64,000 bases of DNA from Rusavskia elegans (lineage: Eukaryota > Ascomycota > Lecanoromycetes > Teloschistales > Teloschistaceae): the NCBI GenBank assembly GCA_011316305.1, contig SAUG01000030.1, positions 1 to 64,000 of the forward strand, given 5' to 3'. Position numbers and translations under genes: made by a program. The stretch's first letter is position 1. Every line of letters begins with the position of its first letter. Below are positions 22,325 to 35,196 of the stretch, in pieces. The notes under the pieces were generated by a model. The model saw nothing but the letters and a program-made list of their open reading frames with translations, searched no databases and was not told the DNA's origin.

Positions 22325-23898
22325 TAATAGAAACACCGTTGTAGCAATACCCTAATCGTTGGTCGTGCTTGTTCATGAAGTACCCCTAGACCATTGCTCC
22401 CCATCCTGGGTAGTCAATAGTACAGAAAGCTACCTGAGTCTTCGACTGCGTGATTCGCGCAAGATCCAATCAAATGCTCTCCGGACAGATGCATATTGTT
22501 CGGTACGCTAAATCCGACAGTTGCAGCTGGTAGAAGGGTGAAGCGGCAATATCACAGCGCATCATATCACAAATGGTTGCTGATTTACAACCAACGCGTC
22601 TGACTCATGGAATCTGAATCAGTTAAAAAGCCATGGCTGTGCGTGTTGTAAAGCACGTTGGTGATGATGTCGGACAAGTTGGATGTCAAATACAGAAGAG
22701 ACTATTCCGAAAACGGCCAGAAAGCTAACTAACCCCAACACGGTCTAGTCCGGAGCACGGTCCTGCCAAGACTGCCCCACATCCGGCGTGTTCTGCGCTG
22801 AAGTCGTGGTATCGAGTGCGCTATGTAAATCTAGGCATTGTTCCCCCACTATTAGCTTCCCTATTGACACAGGCCGCAATGAGACTACAGCATTCAACGT
22901 CTTGCAGCAGATCATAACACTCTTACACTCGCAGCGCCTCTACTCACAGCATCAGTATTGTGATCCCAAGGCAGACCTCATCATCCTCATACGCAAGTCA
23001 GAGCGACCGACCTACCCACCGCTTCCAAGTCTCTACAGGATCACTAAGCGCGGAGCACAGTCTCAGGTACCAATCTGACTTTGGGCTGTGCCTGCATGAA
23101 GCGCTGAGGAAAGGTGTGTGAATGAGCTCATGCGGAAGAAGAACAACGAGCATTCACTGACTCAAGTTTCATCATAGCGCACCAGCGACGGGTGCTACAC
23201 TCGCAGAAAAGAACCTGAGCGACGGCCATCTTCTTTCCACAACAACCCAGCTGTTCGTTGCGATTCACAGCCTGTGAGAATCACCTTGCTGGAGTAACAT
23301 TCGAGGCAATACATGTACAAGGCGACAACGGACAGCGCGCCAACACCGCTACGATAGCCACAAGGCACAATTCTTCCTTCGAATCTGCAACTGTCATCCA
23401 GCACTTGTCTCCAATATCCGGACCCACGACAGTATTCCCCAGCTTCCTTGCCATCACCGAACACATCGTCAATTACGAACGAATCGGAAGCTACATCACC
23501 GTCTCACATCAGGTAATTAGAATGCTTTCATTGTGACCCCCAAAGATTTGCTATTGCAAAGCACTGTCCTAGTATTGCATGGCTCTTCGTGGAGTTGCCT
23601 CGAGTGGATGCCAGTACATACGCGCAAAGGCAAGCCGACGCATCGTCATTCGCTTGGGCTCTGTTCTGGATGGCCTTGTCACTGTTCGAGGACATGCTCC
23701 GCTGCATCTACCCTTTATGTTGTGTCACGTTGGACAGACTGAGAAACGCTTATCAGTGATTTGATTTCAGCATACTTCTTTGGAATCAATGCTAATACTG
23801 TTTTATAAGACATTCCAGTATCGAGTCGGTTGCGATTAAAGCCAAGCTGTTTCCCTCATTCTCAAATTCAGAAATCTGGGGCATAAAGAGCTTCGATC
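22325..23898. other. long upstream region of the MAP kinase gene
   Basis: About 1.57 kb without a supported gene. Small frames (22788-23078, 23258-23536, 23533-23764 plus) lack protein-like features. The length suggests an extended promoter and 5' leader for the MAP kinase, possibly with upstream ORFs. No known site is recognised with confidence. Confidence 0.4.
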
Positions 23899-25179
<1,281 letters not shown>

Positions 25180-26391
25180 GGAGAGATTCTCTCACAGCCT
25201 TGCTCCAATTCCTAAAGGGTCTTTCAATATCTGGCTTATATCGAGAAACAACTTCTGTCGGCTGGTCACGATGGAAAATTTGCAACCTTTCCCCTACACA
25301 TCTGGATAAGCGGCCGGACGGAGCGCTTGCATAGATTACGAGCATGTACGGGTTATGTTCGTCATCATTCTCTTTTTCTTTGAAACATGTCTCGGAGAAC
25401 TACCAAGCTCCTGCATTACACGTCGGCGAAAGGTTTTACTAGGATGTTATTGCGGAAAAGGAAGCTGGATGTCAGGTTAAAGCTTTACAAGTAGGACCTT
25501 GAGTACTGTAGCCGATGAGAATACAAATTTCGATTGAAATAGGCACATTTGACTGCCAATAGTTTGGGTTGGACACGTGTCTGTACTGGTACCATGTTTG
25601 CACCGGGGTGAGTCTCCCTCTTAAAATGTGAAGACGGCCATCGAGCTGCATTGTTCTGATCTTCCAATTGATCTTCTATTGACGTGGTAAGGCTCTTCCT
25701 GACCTCCGGCCTGAGATATCGAATAGATTCCAACCGTAGCCCCGTCCTCTCTTCAGACCTAATCACCTCAATTGTCTCCCTGCTCCTTAGTCCAACCACT
25801 CATGAGCCTAATTTTGCGCCCCGTGGACTCCTCATCTCAAGGCATAATTCCTCCCTGAATTCCTGTCATGTCATCGATCCTACAAATCTCACGTTTTCCT
25901 TGCGAAGGCTTCTGTCCGCACAAGCTGCCGGCCACAACATATTGCGTTTCTCGCTTCTTGACCAAAAGCCGACGATGTATCTTCTCATGCTAGGTCGATC
26001 CGAAGCAATTCGTGTAAGTTATCGCAATCCGATATCTGCGATTATGGCAACCCGCCCGTGCGTCTACATTTGACTGGAGTAAGGACCTCCATCCTAATCG
26101 AATCGTGTCTTCATCGACAGATCGGGTACGCAATAATGGACGTACAGCAATCGATACCTCGATGAGGGACATCGCTCTAATGATTGCTTGGGTGTCACCT
26201 CATAGCTGCCTCGTCGACTAAAAGCGTATGTTTATCAAATCCATAGTCTTGTAGGAAGTTTGATTGGTGTGAGGTTCACGAGGTTACCCGGTATGTTCGG
26301 CCCCTCAAATTGCGATTGACTTTTGACATAACGAGCAAATGTCCTGGGATAGCCGTGATCTAGGCGTTCCTGGAGGGTGGGATGTTTTCAA
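25180..26391. other. gap with a dispersed repeat copy
   Basis: This gap lies between the convergent ends of the MAP kinase and HEM4. A 129-codon frame at 25684-26073 (plus) has no recognisable features. Copy 2 of the dispersed element lies at 26105-26265. No gene is supported. Confidence 0.45.
26105..26265 (+). mobile_element. decayed copy 2 of dispersed inverted-repeat element
   Basis: The core GATACCTCGATGAGGGACATCG, TCTAATGATTGCTTGG and further CATAGCTGC and AGTCTTGTAG align with the full element at 43850-43960. Upstream, GGACGTACAGCAATC matches copy 1. The ends are lost. Transitions dominate the differences (for example CATAGCTG here against TACAGCTG in the full copy). Confidence 0.65.
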
Positions 26392-27381
26392 TCAAGGTTG
26401 CTGTGATTGGGTCCGCATGAATTCTTCTATCCCCTTCCTCACATCTTCAGGACTCGGAGTCTCCGCGCATACGTCTACTGAGAAATCGAAAGTCGTTCTC
26501 ATGTAGTCTCTTGTTGTGGGTCCGATGGTGGCGATGAAGGTTCCCGGGTTTGCTCGACGAAGATTGTTCTTACTGTTGGAGTCTGATAGCCATCCGAGAG
26601 CGCGGAGCAAGGACTCTCCGCCCGTGGGTGAGAAGATGACGATCCAACGGAAACGAGCAGGCGAGGTAGCGTTGAGGGTGTTCGTGATATCGGAGGCGAA
26701 AGAAGGGGATTCGGATGTTGCATACACAACTAAGGTCTGGACCTCAATTCTTTGGTCGCCAGGAGCGGACATGAGTGTGGTAGGGACGATATCGCGGTGC
26801 TTAGCGCCTGTGAGGAAGAGCAGAGGTTTCTTCTGTTCAGTTGTGGCTCCGTGACAAAGGCCGTTGTAACTCGAGAGGATCAATTTCGCAAGAAGCTCTC
26901 CCGTGCCTGCCTGCTCTCCGCCTCGAATGCAGCAGCATGGCATATGTTTCTTCTTGATTTCCTCTAACGAGCGAGCTGTTGCAGGGCCAACGGCGTAGAG
27001 TGGAATTGCCAATTGTCGGAGATAGGCTAGTGGAGTTGCGCTAAGCTCGTGGGCGTCGTTACGTCGAATGGAGTCGAGTGCTGAAGCAAAGGCTTCTACT
27101 GCACGCTGGGATGTGAAGATCAAGCCACCAAAAGAAAAGTGTGCTGTTGCAACCTGGTCTGGTCTTTTGCTAGGACTGTAACGTGAGAGCAAATTCATGA
27201 CAGGAGCAGTGTTGGAGGTGTGTTCAAGCACGGGAACGTAAAGAGGTTCATAAGCAGAGCTTGGAGACATTGGAGGATAAGAGACGAATTGAGATGTGTA
27301 AGGATCTGTGTGCCCAGCAGAAGGGTTCTTGAGAAAGATGATAGGAATGGATTCCTTGGAGTCATTCTCTAAAATCGCCAT
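26392..27381 (-). CDS. HEM4: uroporphyrinogen-III synthase
   Basis: A single exon gives 329 residues. The enzyme closes and inverts ring D of hydroxymethylbilane to make uroporphyrinogen III in haem synthesis. The family is weakly conserved. Visible HEM4 features are FGGLIFTSQRAVEAFA (domain 1), PLYAVGPATARSLEEI, a helical linker GTGELLAKLIL, LLFLTGAKHRDIVPTTL, VVYATSESPSF, a second-domain IVIFSPTGGESLL, and FIATIGPTTRDYMR near the end, in the order found in fungal Hem4. The gene is divergent from ERV1 with 318 bp between starts. Confidence 0.92.
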   Translation of the reverse strand: MAILENDSKESIPIIFLKNPSAGHTDPYTSQFVSYPPMSPSSAYEPLYVPVLEHTSNTAPVMNLLSRYSPSKRPDQVATAHFSFGGLIFTSQRAVEAFASALDSIRRNDAHELSATPLAYLRQLAIPLYAVGPATARSLEEIKKKHMPCCCIRGGEQAGTGELLAKLILSSYNGLCHGATTEQKKPLLFLTGAKHRDIVPTTLMSAPGDQRIEVQTLVVYATSESPSFASDITNTLNATSPARFRWIVIFSPTGGESLLRALGWLSDSNSKNNLRRANPGTFIATIGPTTRDYMRTTFDFSVDVCAETPSPEDVRKGIEEFMRTQSQQP

Positions 27382-27699
27382 GATATGAATGTGTAGCGAG
27401 CCTGCGGAAACTCAGGTCCGTCTTGGATAGTCCACGCTGAGGTGTGTATTTTGCGAATATCTTGTAATGCCCTCCTACGACATGCTGTCTGGCACATCGA
27501 GGAGTGATATGTGGTTATTGGCAAAGATCGAAGTAGCAGCCAGGATGGCCTGTATGGCACATGTTGTCCAAGTGTCGACTTTCATGAGCACAATACATCA
27601 TTGAGAAATGTGTGCACCTTGTCGTTGAGCAGCATACAAGACCCAACGTCGTTGCGCTTCAGTGTGTTTTCGTGGTGAATCATCCCATGTGAAGATTGG
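27382..27699. promoter_or_regulatory. shared divergent promoter HEM4 / ERV1
   Basis: 318 bp separate the HEM4 and ERV1 start codons. Both products act on mitochondrial redox or haem functions, so shared control is conceivable, but no specific motif is recognised. Confidence 0.35.
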
Positions 27700-28436
27700 A
27701 TGATGACAATGACGTCAGCCCGCCGGAGAAAATCTGTGAAGAAACAGCGATCGACGAACATGCTGCCCCATAGCATGGACAGGTTCTTTGCCGATGCAGT
27801 CAAAAGCAACAAGTCTCGATCGCAAAATCCCAATCAAGACGATGGGGTTGCAGCGCCCCAGAAGTACCCAAAAGGCGTGGTGCTAGGGAAGGATGGCAAA
27901 CCGTAATTATTCGATGTCTTCCAAAGTCATGTCGCCTGGAGTTGACTTACGACTCCAGATGCCGTTCATGCACCTCCAAAGCTGACTTCCTCGCCTTGAC
28001 GAGAAAGAGTGCGTCAAAAGAAGGCTCCTCTACAACAACAGCCAAATCCACTCCACCCTCCGCCTCCACTACATCCCTCGACCCGCCGCCCGACTGCCCC
28101 CCAGATGTCGAAGAACTGGGTCGCGGAGCATGGACCTTACTCCACTCTATATCTGCGTCGTACCCTCCTCGTGCTTCGCCCATGCAGCAAAGTGAGATGC
28201 GCCAGTTTCTAGGCTTGTTTGGGAAGCTCTATCCGTGCTGGGTCTGCGCGGAAGATTTCCAAGAATGGATGATGAAGAAGGGGAACGAGCCGCGCGTCGA
28301 GAGTAGGGACGGTTTAGGCAGATGGATGTGCGAGGCTCACAATGAGGTCAACCGCAAGCTGGGGAAGCAAGAGTTCGATTGTGGGAAATGGGAAGAGAGA
28401 TGGAGGACCGGGTGGAAGGACGGGCGATGCGAGTGA
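27700..28436 (+). CDS. ERV1: FAD-linked sulfhydryl oxidase Erv1/ALR
   Basis: Exons 27700-27902 and 27959-28436 sum to 681 nt, 226 residues. Erv1 reoxidises Mia40 in the mitochondrial intermembrane space, passing electrons to cytochrome c. The shuttle pair Cys69-x-x-Cys72 (PCRSCT) is created at the splice junction. The FAD domain starts at ELGRGAWTLLHSISASYP, with active-site Cys161-Trp-Val-Cys164 (YPCWVC) and structural Cys192 and Cys209 (CX16C). The expected His/Asn residues (CEAHNEVN) are present. The intervening linker is Ser/Thr/Pro-rich and longer than in yeast. The start is uncertain among three close Met codons (27700, 27703, 27709). Confidence 0.93.
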
Positions 28437-28544
28437 AAAGCTTGCAAGAGGAAGAAACTCTACTCCACATGTACCTATATGTACAACAGTTGCATTGGCG
28501 GGAAATGATGCATCGAGCCACGGCGTTGGACTGGAGGGTTACAT

Positions 28545-29423
28545 CTAGTACTCGTCCAGCTTTCGGTACATCAAATCTGTCCTCAATGTGTATTTTGTCC
28601 CATTCCGAACATCGTCCCCAGAATGCAACAGTCCCCGATGCTGGAAGATCAGCACTCTCCCAACCCGTGGCTCGACGTCCAAATATTTGGATTCATCCGA
28701 GGATAGAGAATGGAATCTGGTTGCTCCACCTTCCATCTGCGCACCTGAAGTAGCGTCATCGGAATCGTTCAAGTAAAGGTGGAGCGTATATTGTGATCTC
28801 TCACTACCGTCGGGCGTGACGTAAACGCCGTCGCAATGGGCTATAGATCTGGTCTTAGTCTTCAGTATGTCCAGATTGGCGGCCAACCTACGGCGAAAGT
28901 ATTGCCCGCTTGTGTACTTCAAGAACCTCATCCTCTCGTTCAATCGAGTCATACGTAATACCTCCTTTCTTTTGGCAGGACCGTACCCAGTGACATGAGG
29001 CATGTTATTCAACAAGGCGATTTCGGGAATATTGTCCTTGACTCTCGCCCATATTCTGGCAACGACCTCTTTGTCGTCCCTAGACCGAGTTAGATGGAGT
29101 ACTCCTGGCAAGCAGTAGTTTTGTTGCGATCACCATATGATGCGGCCACAGTCTCTGGCGTCCGGGATCAGCATTTGCTCTCCATGGCCCACGTTGATCA
29201 TGGCTTGCTCCCACTGTCCACCGGTCGTGGCCTCGGCAGCCCGAATGAGATCATCGCACTCTTCCCTGGAGAAGACATTGTCAAGAACGGCGGCATAGAG
29301 CCCCTGATACTTTGGCAACGGTGTCTTCTTGAAGTCGATGACCATTTTCCGGACCGAACCAGGGTTTGGCTTCGAGAGGAATTCAGACGGGAGCGTATAT
29401 GTTGACTGATACATCTCGGGCAA
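28545..29423 (-). CDS. 2-oxoglutarate/Fe(II) oxygenase, prolyl 4-hydroxylase-like
   Basis: Exons 29423-29134, 29079-28892 and 28840-28545 sum to 774 nt, 257 residues. The P4Hc fold uses Fe(II), O2 and 2-oxoglutarate. Splicing the 51-nt in-frame second intron produces YFRPHCDG, placing iron ligands His161 and Asp163, with distal His232 (LLHSGDD) and 2-oxoglutarate-binding Arg246 (KYTLRTD). Without splicing the frame stays open but the HxD context is broken by 17 extra residues, so splicing is strongly favoured. The block CGRIIWDDKEVV bridges the first junction. No signal peptide is seen, so it is likely cytosolic or nuclear. The substrate is unknown. It is convergent with ERV1. Confidence 0.88.
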
Positions 29424-30783
29424 ATTACTCGAGAGTCATATGGCAAGGCTACTGGATTCTGCCAGAAACTGGAGCCTGGGGCAGCTGGGCTGAGATATCT
29501 TTGACTCGAGTCATACATACTGTTCACTGGAAGAGAAAGAGACCGACACATGACAGACTTACAATTGATCATCTCCTACTATTTGAAACGAAAGCGATTA
29601 CATGTTGTCAAATGTTGCCTCAGCTTTCAGACCTGCACCGTCAAAATTTTAGCGTCATGTTAGGAATTACACTCGCTAGGCTATACGCTAACGCTATATA
29701 GCTAGTCGCAGATAATCATGACGGTCGCAGTCTTGTCTTTGTCAGCCGCTAGTAGCTTGGCGCTACCATCTTAAATTTTAGGCATGACTATGACGATGTT
29801 GTATGTGGACTTATGCTCGTGTACACAAATCTCATGCATGCACGTGATCCTGCTTCTCGGTGTTTGTTTCTCCCACTCCATTTGACTCTCCAGGCAATAA
29901 AAATCTCGACGCTGCGAGTCTTGACTTGTTGCATATCGTCTACCCTCGTCGGTGGGTATGCATTGATGTCGATTCCTGTAGGTTTCCTTTTGAGAGTTTT
30001 GGATTCATCCCCGTATTGATTATACGTATCCTGTGCGCTTGGCTTTGCTGTCCCTATTACCTGACACACATTCTTTATGACTTGCCCTGGCCCATATTCG
30101 TGACCTTACTGGCGCGTCGGAAAGCCATCTGGCGAGAGGTATCCGTACATCAAATTCGGATGCAACTTTTCCGACTCTCTTGGTTTACTCTAATCTCGGT
30201 CCGACCGCCATAAGCCTCCTCATGCCGAGGAACTGAGAGGGCGTTTTCCAAATTGAGAGGTCATTTCCCAAGAACAGAGAACTGGCTTTCGCGTCTGATA
30301 TGGGAGGCCTGGGAACAAGGTAGGACGGTAGGTGAAAGGCCCGACTTGCCAAAAGCCTGTGGACACACCACGTGCAGCATGATAGGTACTACTTCACCAA
30401 GTCGTTAATGTGCTTTCGTCGGGCTTCCCACAGACAATAATTATTATATTACCCCGCGGGAATGCTCTCTCAGATTCTCCTTGGGTTTGCTTGGTTTTTC
30501 TTCATGTCCTCCTACTTCTCTGCGCTGCAAATTTGCCTATCTTAGCTTATCGGTTGGTGGTCGAAAAAGGAAGTCGCCCAAATCGATCCATGTATAATTG
30601 ACTCATATTCGCCATTTTTTTCATGTATGGATCTGCAAATCTCACTCTTCGAGTTCTATATAAGTCGGTGACAATTTTCACGAGATCTCTCCTTGATACA
30701 ACGTTTGGCTTCATTGCATCTCCCGTATCACACATCAACACTCCTAGTCTCTGTCATCAGATTTAATTGCTCGCATCTCCGTC
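29424..30783. other. long gap without a supported gene
   Basis: About 1.36 kb between divergent genes. Frames at 29860-30213 and 29813-30019 (plus) lack domain or splice support. AT-rich stretches occur around 29640-29700 and 30420-30450. Nothing specific is recognised. Confidence 0.4.
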
Positions 30784-32073
30784 ATGCATCCTTCGGATCT
30801 ACATACACCATCTCTACAGAATTTATCGCTCGTTCCATCAAAGTCCCACAAGAACGTGCGCACTATGTCAGACACCCCAGGGACACCCATGACCGAACAA
30901 TCGAAGAACCTGACTCCACCTTGTACTCCCCCACCGTATCATCTCGGAAAAGCCCTAGTGAATATGGAGGAGTTTGATCAACGAGCGATTCCAAGCATCT
31001 CAAACCCCGCAGGACGCAATGCTCAGGGAAACTGCAAGACCACGGTAACCCCAACAGCTGAGGAGACTCTCAGTTGGGAGATGATCTCACCCCGGGCTTG
31101 TGCGAAGAGTTACCAAATTTCAGGCTCCGAGGAGCTTGGCCATGGTGCTTGGAGTACCGTTTATCGAGCCATCGAGAAGCCGGAAACGCCGCCTTCGACA
31201 ATCCCAACACCCCCAAGCTCTCCAGCCAGCCTTCCCAGCAAGTCTGCGATAGGCCGAGTACTGGCCATCAAGGCTCCCGCTAGGAGAGATGCGCACGATA
31301 TCATCTACCACGAAGCCCGCGTCCTGACCTATCTCCATTCTTCTCGCCGCGCATCCGACTATGTTGTGCCTTTCCACGGCTATGACGCAACCTCGAAGAG
31401 TCTGGTCATGGATGCTATCCCCTTGAACCTCGAAACGCACGCCAAGTTTTGCCTCAAGAACGCCCGCGCTAATTTCTCCACAAGGACTATGTTTGACCCT
31501 GTCTACGGCTCGCAGGAATGGCAGTCTCTAGCCATGCAGCTCATCGATGGACTTGACTTCCTCCACAGCAACAGGTGTATCCATGGCGATATTAAGCCAT
31601 CAAACATCTTGCTGTGTCCTGATGAAGATGGCTCGTCTGAAACATACAAACCATTATACTGCGACTTCTCTTCTTCGCGCATCCTCACCGACTCGAACGT
31701 TAGCAACTCCGAGCAAGCCCAGCAGATAACGGCTCTGACTCCCGATTACGCATCTCCGGAACTTCTCACTTCTCTCCGGAGCAAGGCTGCTGTCGCCACC
31801 ACTGCAGCAGACGTCTACGCTCTTGCCGTTACTTTGGTCGTCGCAGCCATCGGACAAAGTCCATACGCAGGAGCTAGCATGGAGGTGCTGAAACTGAGCA
31901 TGGCGAGAGAAGGAAAGGTATTGGACTTTGCGAGGCAAGCCGACCAGGGGACGAGGATCATGAAGGGGAAGATGGTCCAGCGATGCTTGAAGGATGCGTT
32001 GGAAAGGGACGTTGGAAAAAGGACTACAGCCAAGGAGTGGAAAGACAATGTTCAGAATATTTTCGTGAGCTGA
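30784..32073 (+). CDS. protein kinase-domain protein with DFS motif
   Basis: A single exon gives 429 residues. The N-terminal ~105 residues are Pro/Ser/Thr-rich and disordered; an alternative start is Met28 (MSDTPGTPMTE). The kinase core has a glycine loop LGHGAWSTVYRA, a Pro/Ser insert, the VLAIKAPA lysine, a catalytic loop IHGDIKPSNILL (the His-Gly-Asp form) and CDFSSSRI, where the third residue of the usual DFG is Ser. It then has TPDYASPELL in place of an APE motif and a C-lobe ending near KRTTAKEW. The catalytic Asp and metal Asp are both kept, so activity is possible despite the DFS change. The kinase subfamily is not recognised. Confidence 0.85.
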   Translation: MHPSDLHTPSLQNLSLVPSKSHKNVRTMSDTPGTPMTEQSKNLTPPCTPPPYHLGKALVNMEEFDQRAIPSISNPAGRNAQGNCKTTVTPTAEETLSWEMISPRACAKSYQISGSEELGHGAWSTVYRAIEKPETPPSTIPTPPSSPASLPSKSAIGRVLAIKAPARRDAHDIIYHEARVLTYLHSSRRASDYVVPFHGYDATSKSLVMDAIPLNLETHAKFCLKNARANFSTRTMFDPVYGSQEWQSLAMQLIDGLDFLHSNRCIHGDIKPSNILLCPDEDGSSETYKPLYCDFSSSRILTDSNVSNSEQAQQITALTPDYASPELLTSLRSKAAVATTAADVYALAVTLVVAAIGQSPYAGASMEVLKLSMAREGKVLDFARQADQGTRIMKGKMVQRCLKDALERDVGKRTTAKEWKDNVQNIFVS

Positions 32074-33240
32074 AGTGAGGGCTTTTGTGTCCGTCGAGCA
32101 TTAAGCCGCGCTTTCGCCTTTTTCCACCTCGATCCTGTTGTTCTATAGCGTTGGCGTTGTGGATGTTGGATGTTGCATGGTTAGGGTCGCCTGAGCGAAT
32201 CAAGGCTTATTGTACTCTTGGTGAACCGATACGGATAACGTTATTACCTCAATCCTAGGAGCCTGGTAGGACAGTCCGGTTGTCAAGACACTTAGCGTGA
32301 GAGTGTGATACCTTTTTCTATCATTATCTCACTTCGGGGCTTCTATATGCATGATCTCTGCAACACTCTGGCAGAAGGTATGACAAGACAAAAGATGGTG
32401 GATCAAAATGTTGATTTCCAAAGTAAGCAGGAAATTGCCTTACTCCACCTAGGGTGTTCTTGAAGGGAGTCGAAATGGGTTGTAATTCAAGTGGGTGTCG
32501 AATAAAATCCGGACAAGACACGCTTCATCGATCAAATGAGTAGAGTACGAGAGCACTAGCAAGGTAAGGTACCTAGATTCTGGTCGTGTCTTCAAAGAAA
32601 GCATATGCCTTTGCGCTTTCTACTCACACGTCATTCAGTGCTTGTCCAGGCCTGGCGCAACGACCGATTTATTTACCAGCTTTATGGGTCCAAGGTTGTC
32701 ACCATTTATGCTATCTAGGGTCTTGTCTGAAGAAGAGGAAAGGCCTCGGGGTTTCATCGCGATTCACAAGGATCGTTAGACATTCCAACAGCATGATGTT
32801 GCCTTGTTAACAGGACCCCTTTTTTTAGACGGCCACCTACACACACAAAATAACCAAACATGAGATTGACGGGCTGGGTCTGGACCTGGTTTTTTTTATG
32901 TACGTGCTCAGCCCGGGAGACCCGATTTGGTGGTCAATAACACCAAGTTATGAAGAAAGACAAAGAAACCCTGCTACTTCGTCGCCATCGCATGTTTTGT
33001 GATAGTCCCATCCTATTAGCCACCCTCGTAGATTTTTCCTTTCTGAGTAGGCTTCTATTCGGGCATTGTTCACCTAAGAAGTTGATAAAGATGACCTGAG
33101 GTATGGTCCCCGAATTTCCAAGTGAGGTCAAATCACATCTCTTTCAAATTGAAAAAAAAATTGGAACAAACCCAGCACAACCTACCATTTTCCTACGAGA
33201 ACATTGAAAAGCATACACATAATTCACCGAACGTTCCGCA
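32074..33240. other. gap upstream of the small secreted protein gene
   Basis: No gene is supported in this 1.17-kb gap. Short T runs (around 32820 and 32890) and an A run near 33153 occur. The final ~100 bp form the 5' leader of the secreted-protein gene. Confidence 0.4.
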
Positions 33241-33665
33241 ATGCATTTCAACACCTACATCATCACGGCTCTCGCCTTGACCTCCAGCGCCTTCGCAGGA
33301 CATTTCTCGTTGATCCAAAAGACTGATGCATTCAACCGTGGCTGCAACTTGAAGATCGAAAACGTCTGCGGGTGCAATACGAACCTCTCGATCAACAGAG
33401 CCTGGCCTTGTACCAAGCTTCCCAACGTATGGACCGGTGGCAAAGTTTGCGGAGGCAAATGGCAGCTCAATACGAAAGACAAACGGCATACCGTGCGGTA
33501 AGTACTGGTTGAGATGACGGCTGTATGTCATGGTTCTGATAAGTTTTTAGGTTCGAGAAGAAGGGCTGCAATGAGGGATGCAATTTGAATTCCATGAAGG
33601 GTCTTGTTGAGAACGATGTCGATCCTAAGAAGAGTGGTGCCAACTGCGGTGGCATTCGATACTGA
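33241..33665 (+). CDS. small cysteine-rich secreted protein
   Basis: Exons 33241-33497 and 33551-33665 sum to 372 nt, 123 residues. A clear signal peptide (MHFNTYIITALALTSSAFA, cleavage after residue 19) precedes a ~104-residue mature chain with eight cysteines (GCNLK, VCGC, PCTK, VCGG, GCNEGC, NCGG), enough for four disulfides. The mature part is basic, Gly/Asn/Lys-rich and has no catalytic motif I recognise. Such small secreted cysteine-rich proteins in fungi include effectors, antifungal proteins and cell-wall proteins; which of these applies cannot be told. It stands alone between 1.2- and 1.5-kb gaps, a setting common for lineage-specific secreted proteins. Confidence 0.85.
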
Positions 33666-35196
33666 GTACGGGTCATGTGGAGTAAAAGGAATTCAGGCTT
33701 AAGGAGAGTAGTGGTTTCACAAGGTGGATGTCGTAAGGAGTCTCAGGAGTACGGCAGATGATTCCGTACCGGAAACTTCCATTGTTTGACGAGTGGTTAT
33801 TATTGCCAAGCAGTTGCTTCGTGGAATTTAGGGTTTAACCCTGAATGGTTTAGCGCTGTTACCCCTTTGTTCTTCTCCATCGTAACATCAGAAACACAGT
33901 GTAAGGACCAATCACAGCCTTATACCGTATGTGTATCGTTCAGCGCACTCGTTTGTATATTCATTGGTGCTGAAGCGCTATTAATCGCGTTTGCTTCACA
34001 GCGCTTTTTGCCACTTCACCAGCCTACCTTACAGGGTCGAGGTCTCTGATTTACCGAATGCCCGGGCCACCTGACTCCTGAGAAAATCCTAATCAAGGTC
34101 TAGATCTGCCGGGGTTCGTGATTAGCGTTTAGATGAAGGTGTGTTGCATTTAGGCCGACTACAAAGGTCGATCCTCCTTTATGGCAGAAGCTCACTCTCT
34201 TCCTAGTTCCTCCTTTGTCATCTTTCTTTGCTATACTTACCTGTCCGCTGGAGGCGGGTAAGCTTTTGCGTTACACCAACCTCCCTGATTTGTATTCAAG
34301 GAACCTCGTGTTGGTGATGCGGCAGTTGGTCGAATGGTATTGCTGTACGTGTGTTGGAGTGGTGAGGGACAGGGGCTGGTCACGGCAGATTGACCACACA
34401 GCGTTCATCTGTAGCCGCTGTCAGGGGCTTACCGGTCAATGCAAGCGCGGGACATGAAGAACTGCAAGATGCAATTGGATGGGCTGGAAGAAGGTTCGCA
34501 CCCCCCAGCCGTTGCCTTCCCGCCCCCAGCATTCATGCCTTATCCGCCTTCCTCTTTCCACCTTGATCCACTTATTTTCATCTCTTGCCACCAAATTGTC
34601 CTTACTTTCGGAGCAAAAGTGTAACCTTAACCAAGCATCTTTCTTGCAGCGCCGTTGTTGCCAAGTGGCTCTATCTGCCATGCATCATGAACTGCAAATA
34701 GACAGACTCGACCGATGGCTGGTCGTAGAGTACAGCTACCGCTGGGCCAGGACGACTCCTGCGTCTGCTCTGATTTGCAATTTAAGTATTCCAACAGTTG
34801 CTGATCTCTTGTAATTTCCTCGGTCTACTGGGTTTCATATCCCTATCACAGCGTACAACACAGTTTCACTTTCCACCCCGACTGTCTCCATACTTTTACC
34901 CTTCACACCTGATCATTGAAAACTTTGAACCACAATCTTCCCCACCTTTATATCTGGTCTACCAGGCAATGGAAATACTTCTCTCTGTCCTCGGAAACAA
35001 TACTATTTGATGTGGAAAAAACAAACACAAAGAGTCACCCCAACGCATTTCCTCCAGTTCGATTTTCCCAGTCTTGTCCGACCAAATCGATCTGTTTGCC
35101 AGTCCCTACCATTTTTGTTATTCAGAACGACCCGCCAGCATCTGTACTACAGCATCCGAATTTTGGGATAACACCAAATCCATCAGCCCAACAGAC
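33666..35196. other. long gap between two secreted-protein genes
   Basis: About 1.5 kb. Frames at 34215-34457, 34479-34814 and 34916-35200 (plus) and 34436-34681 (minus) have no recognised features. The distal part, with pyrimidine-rich tracts around 34840-34950, probably contains the DUF3455 promoter and leader. Confidence 0.4.
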
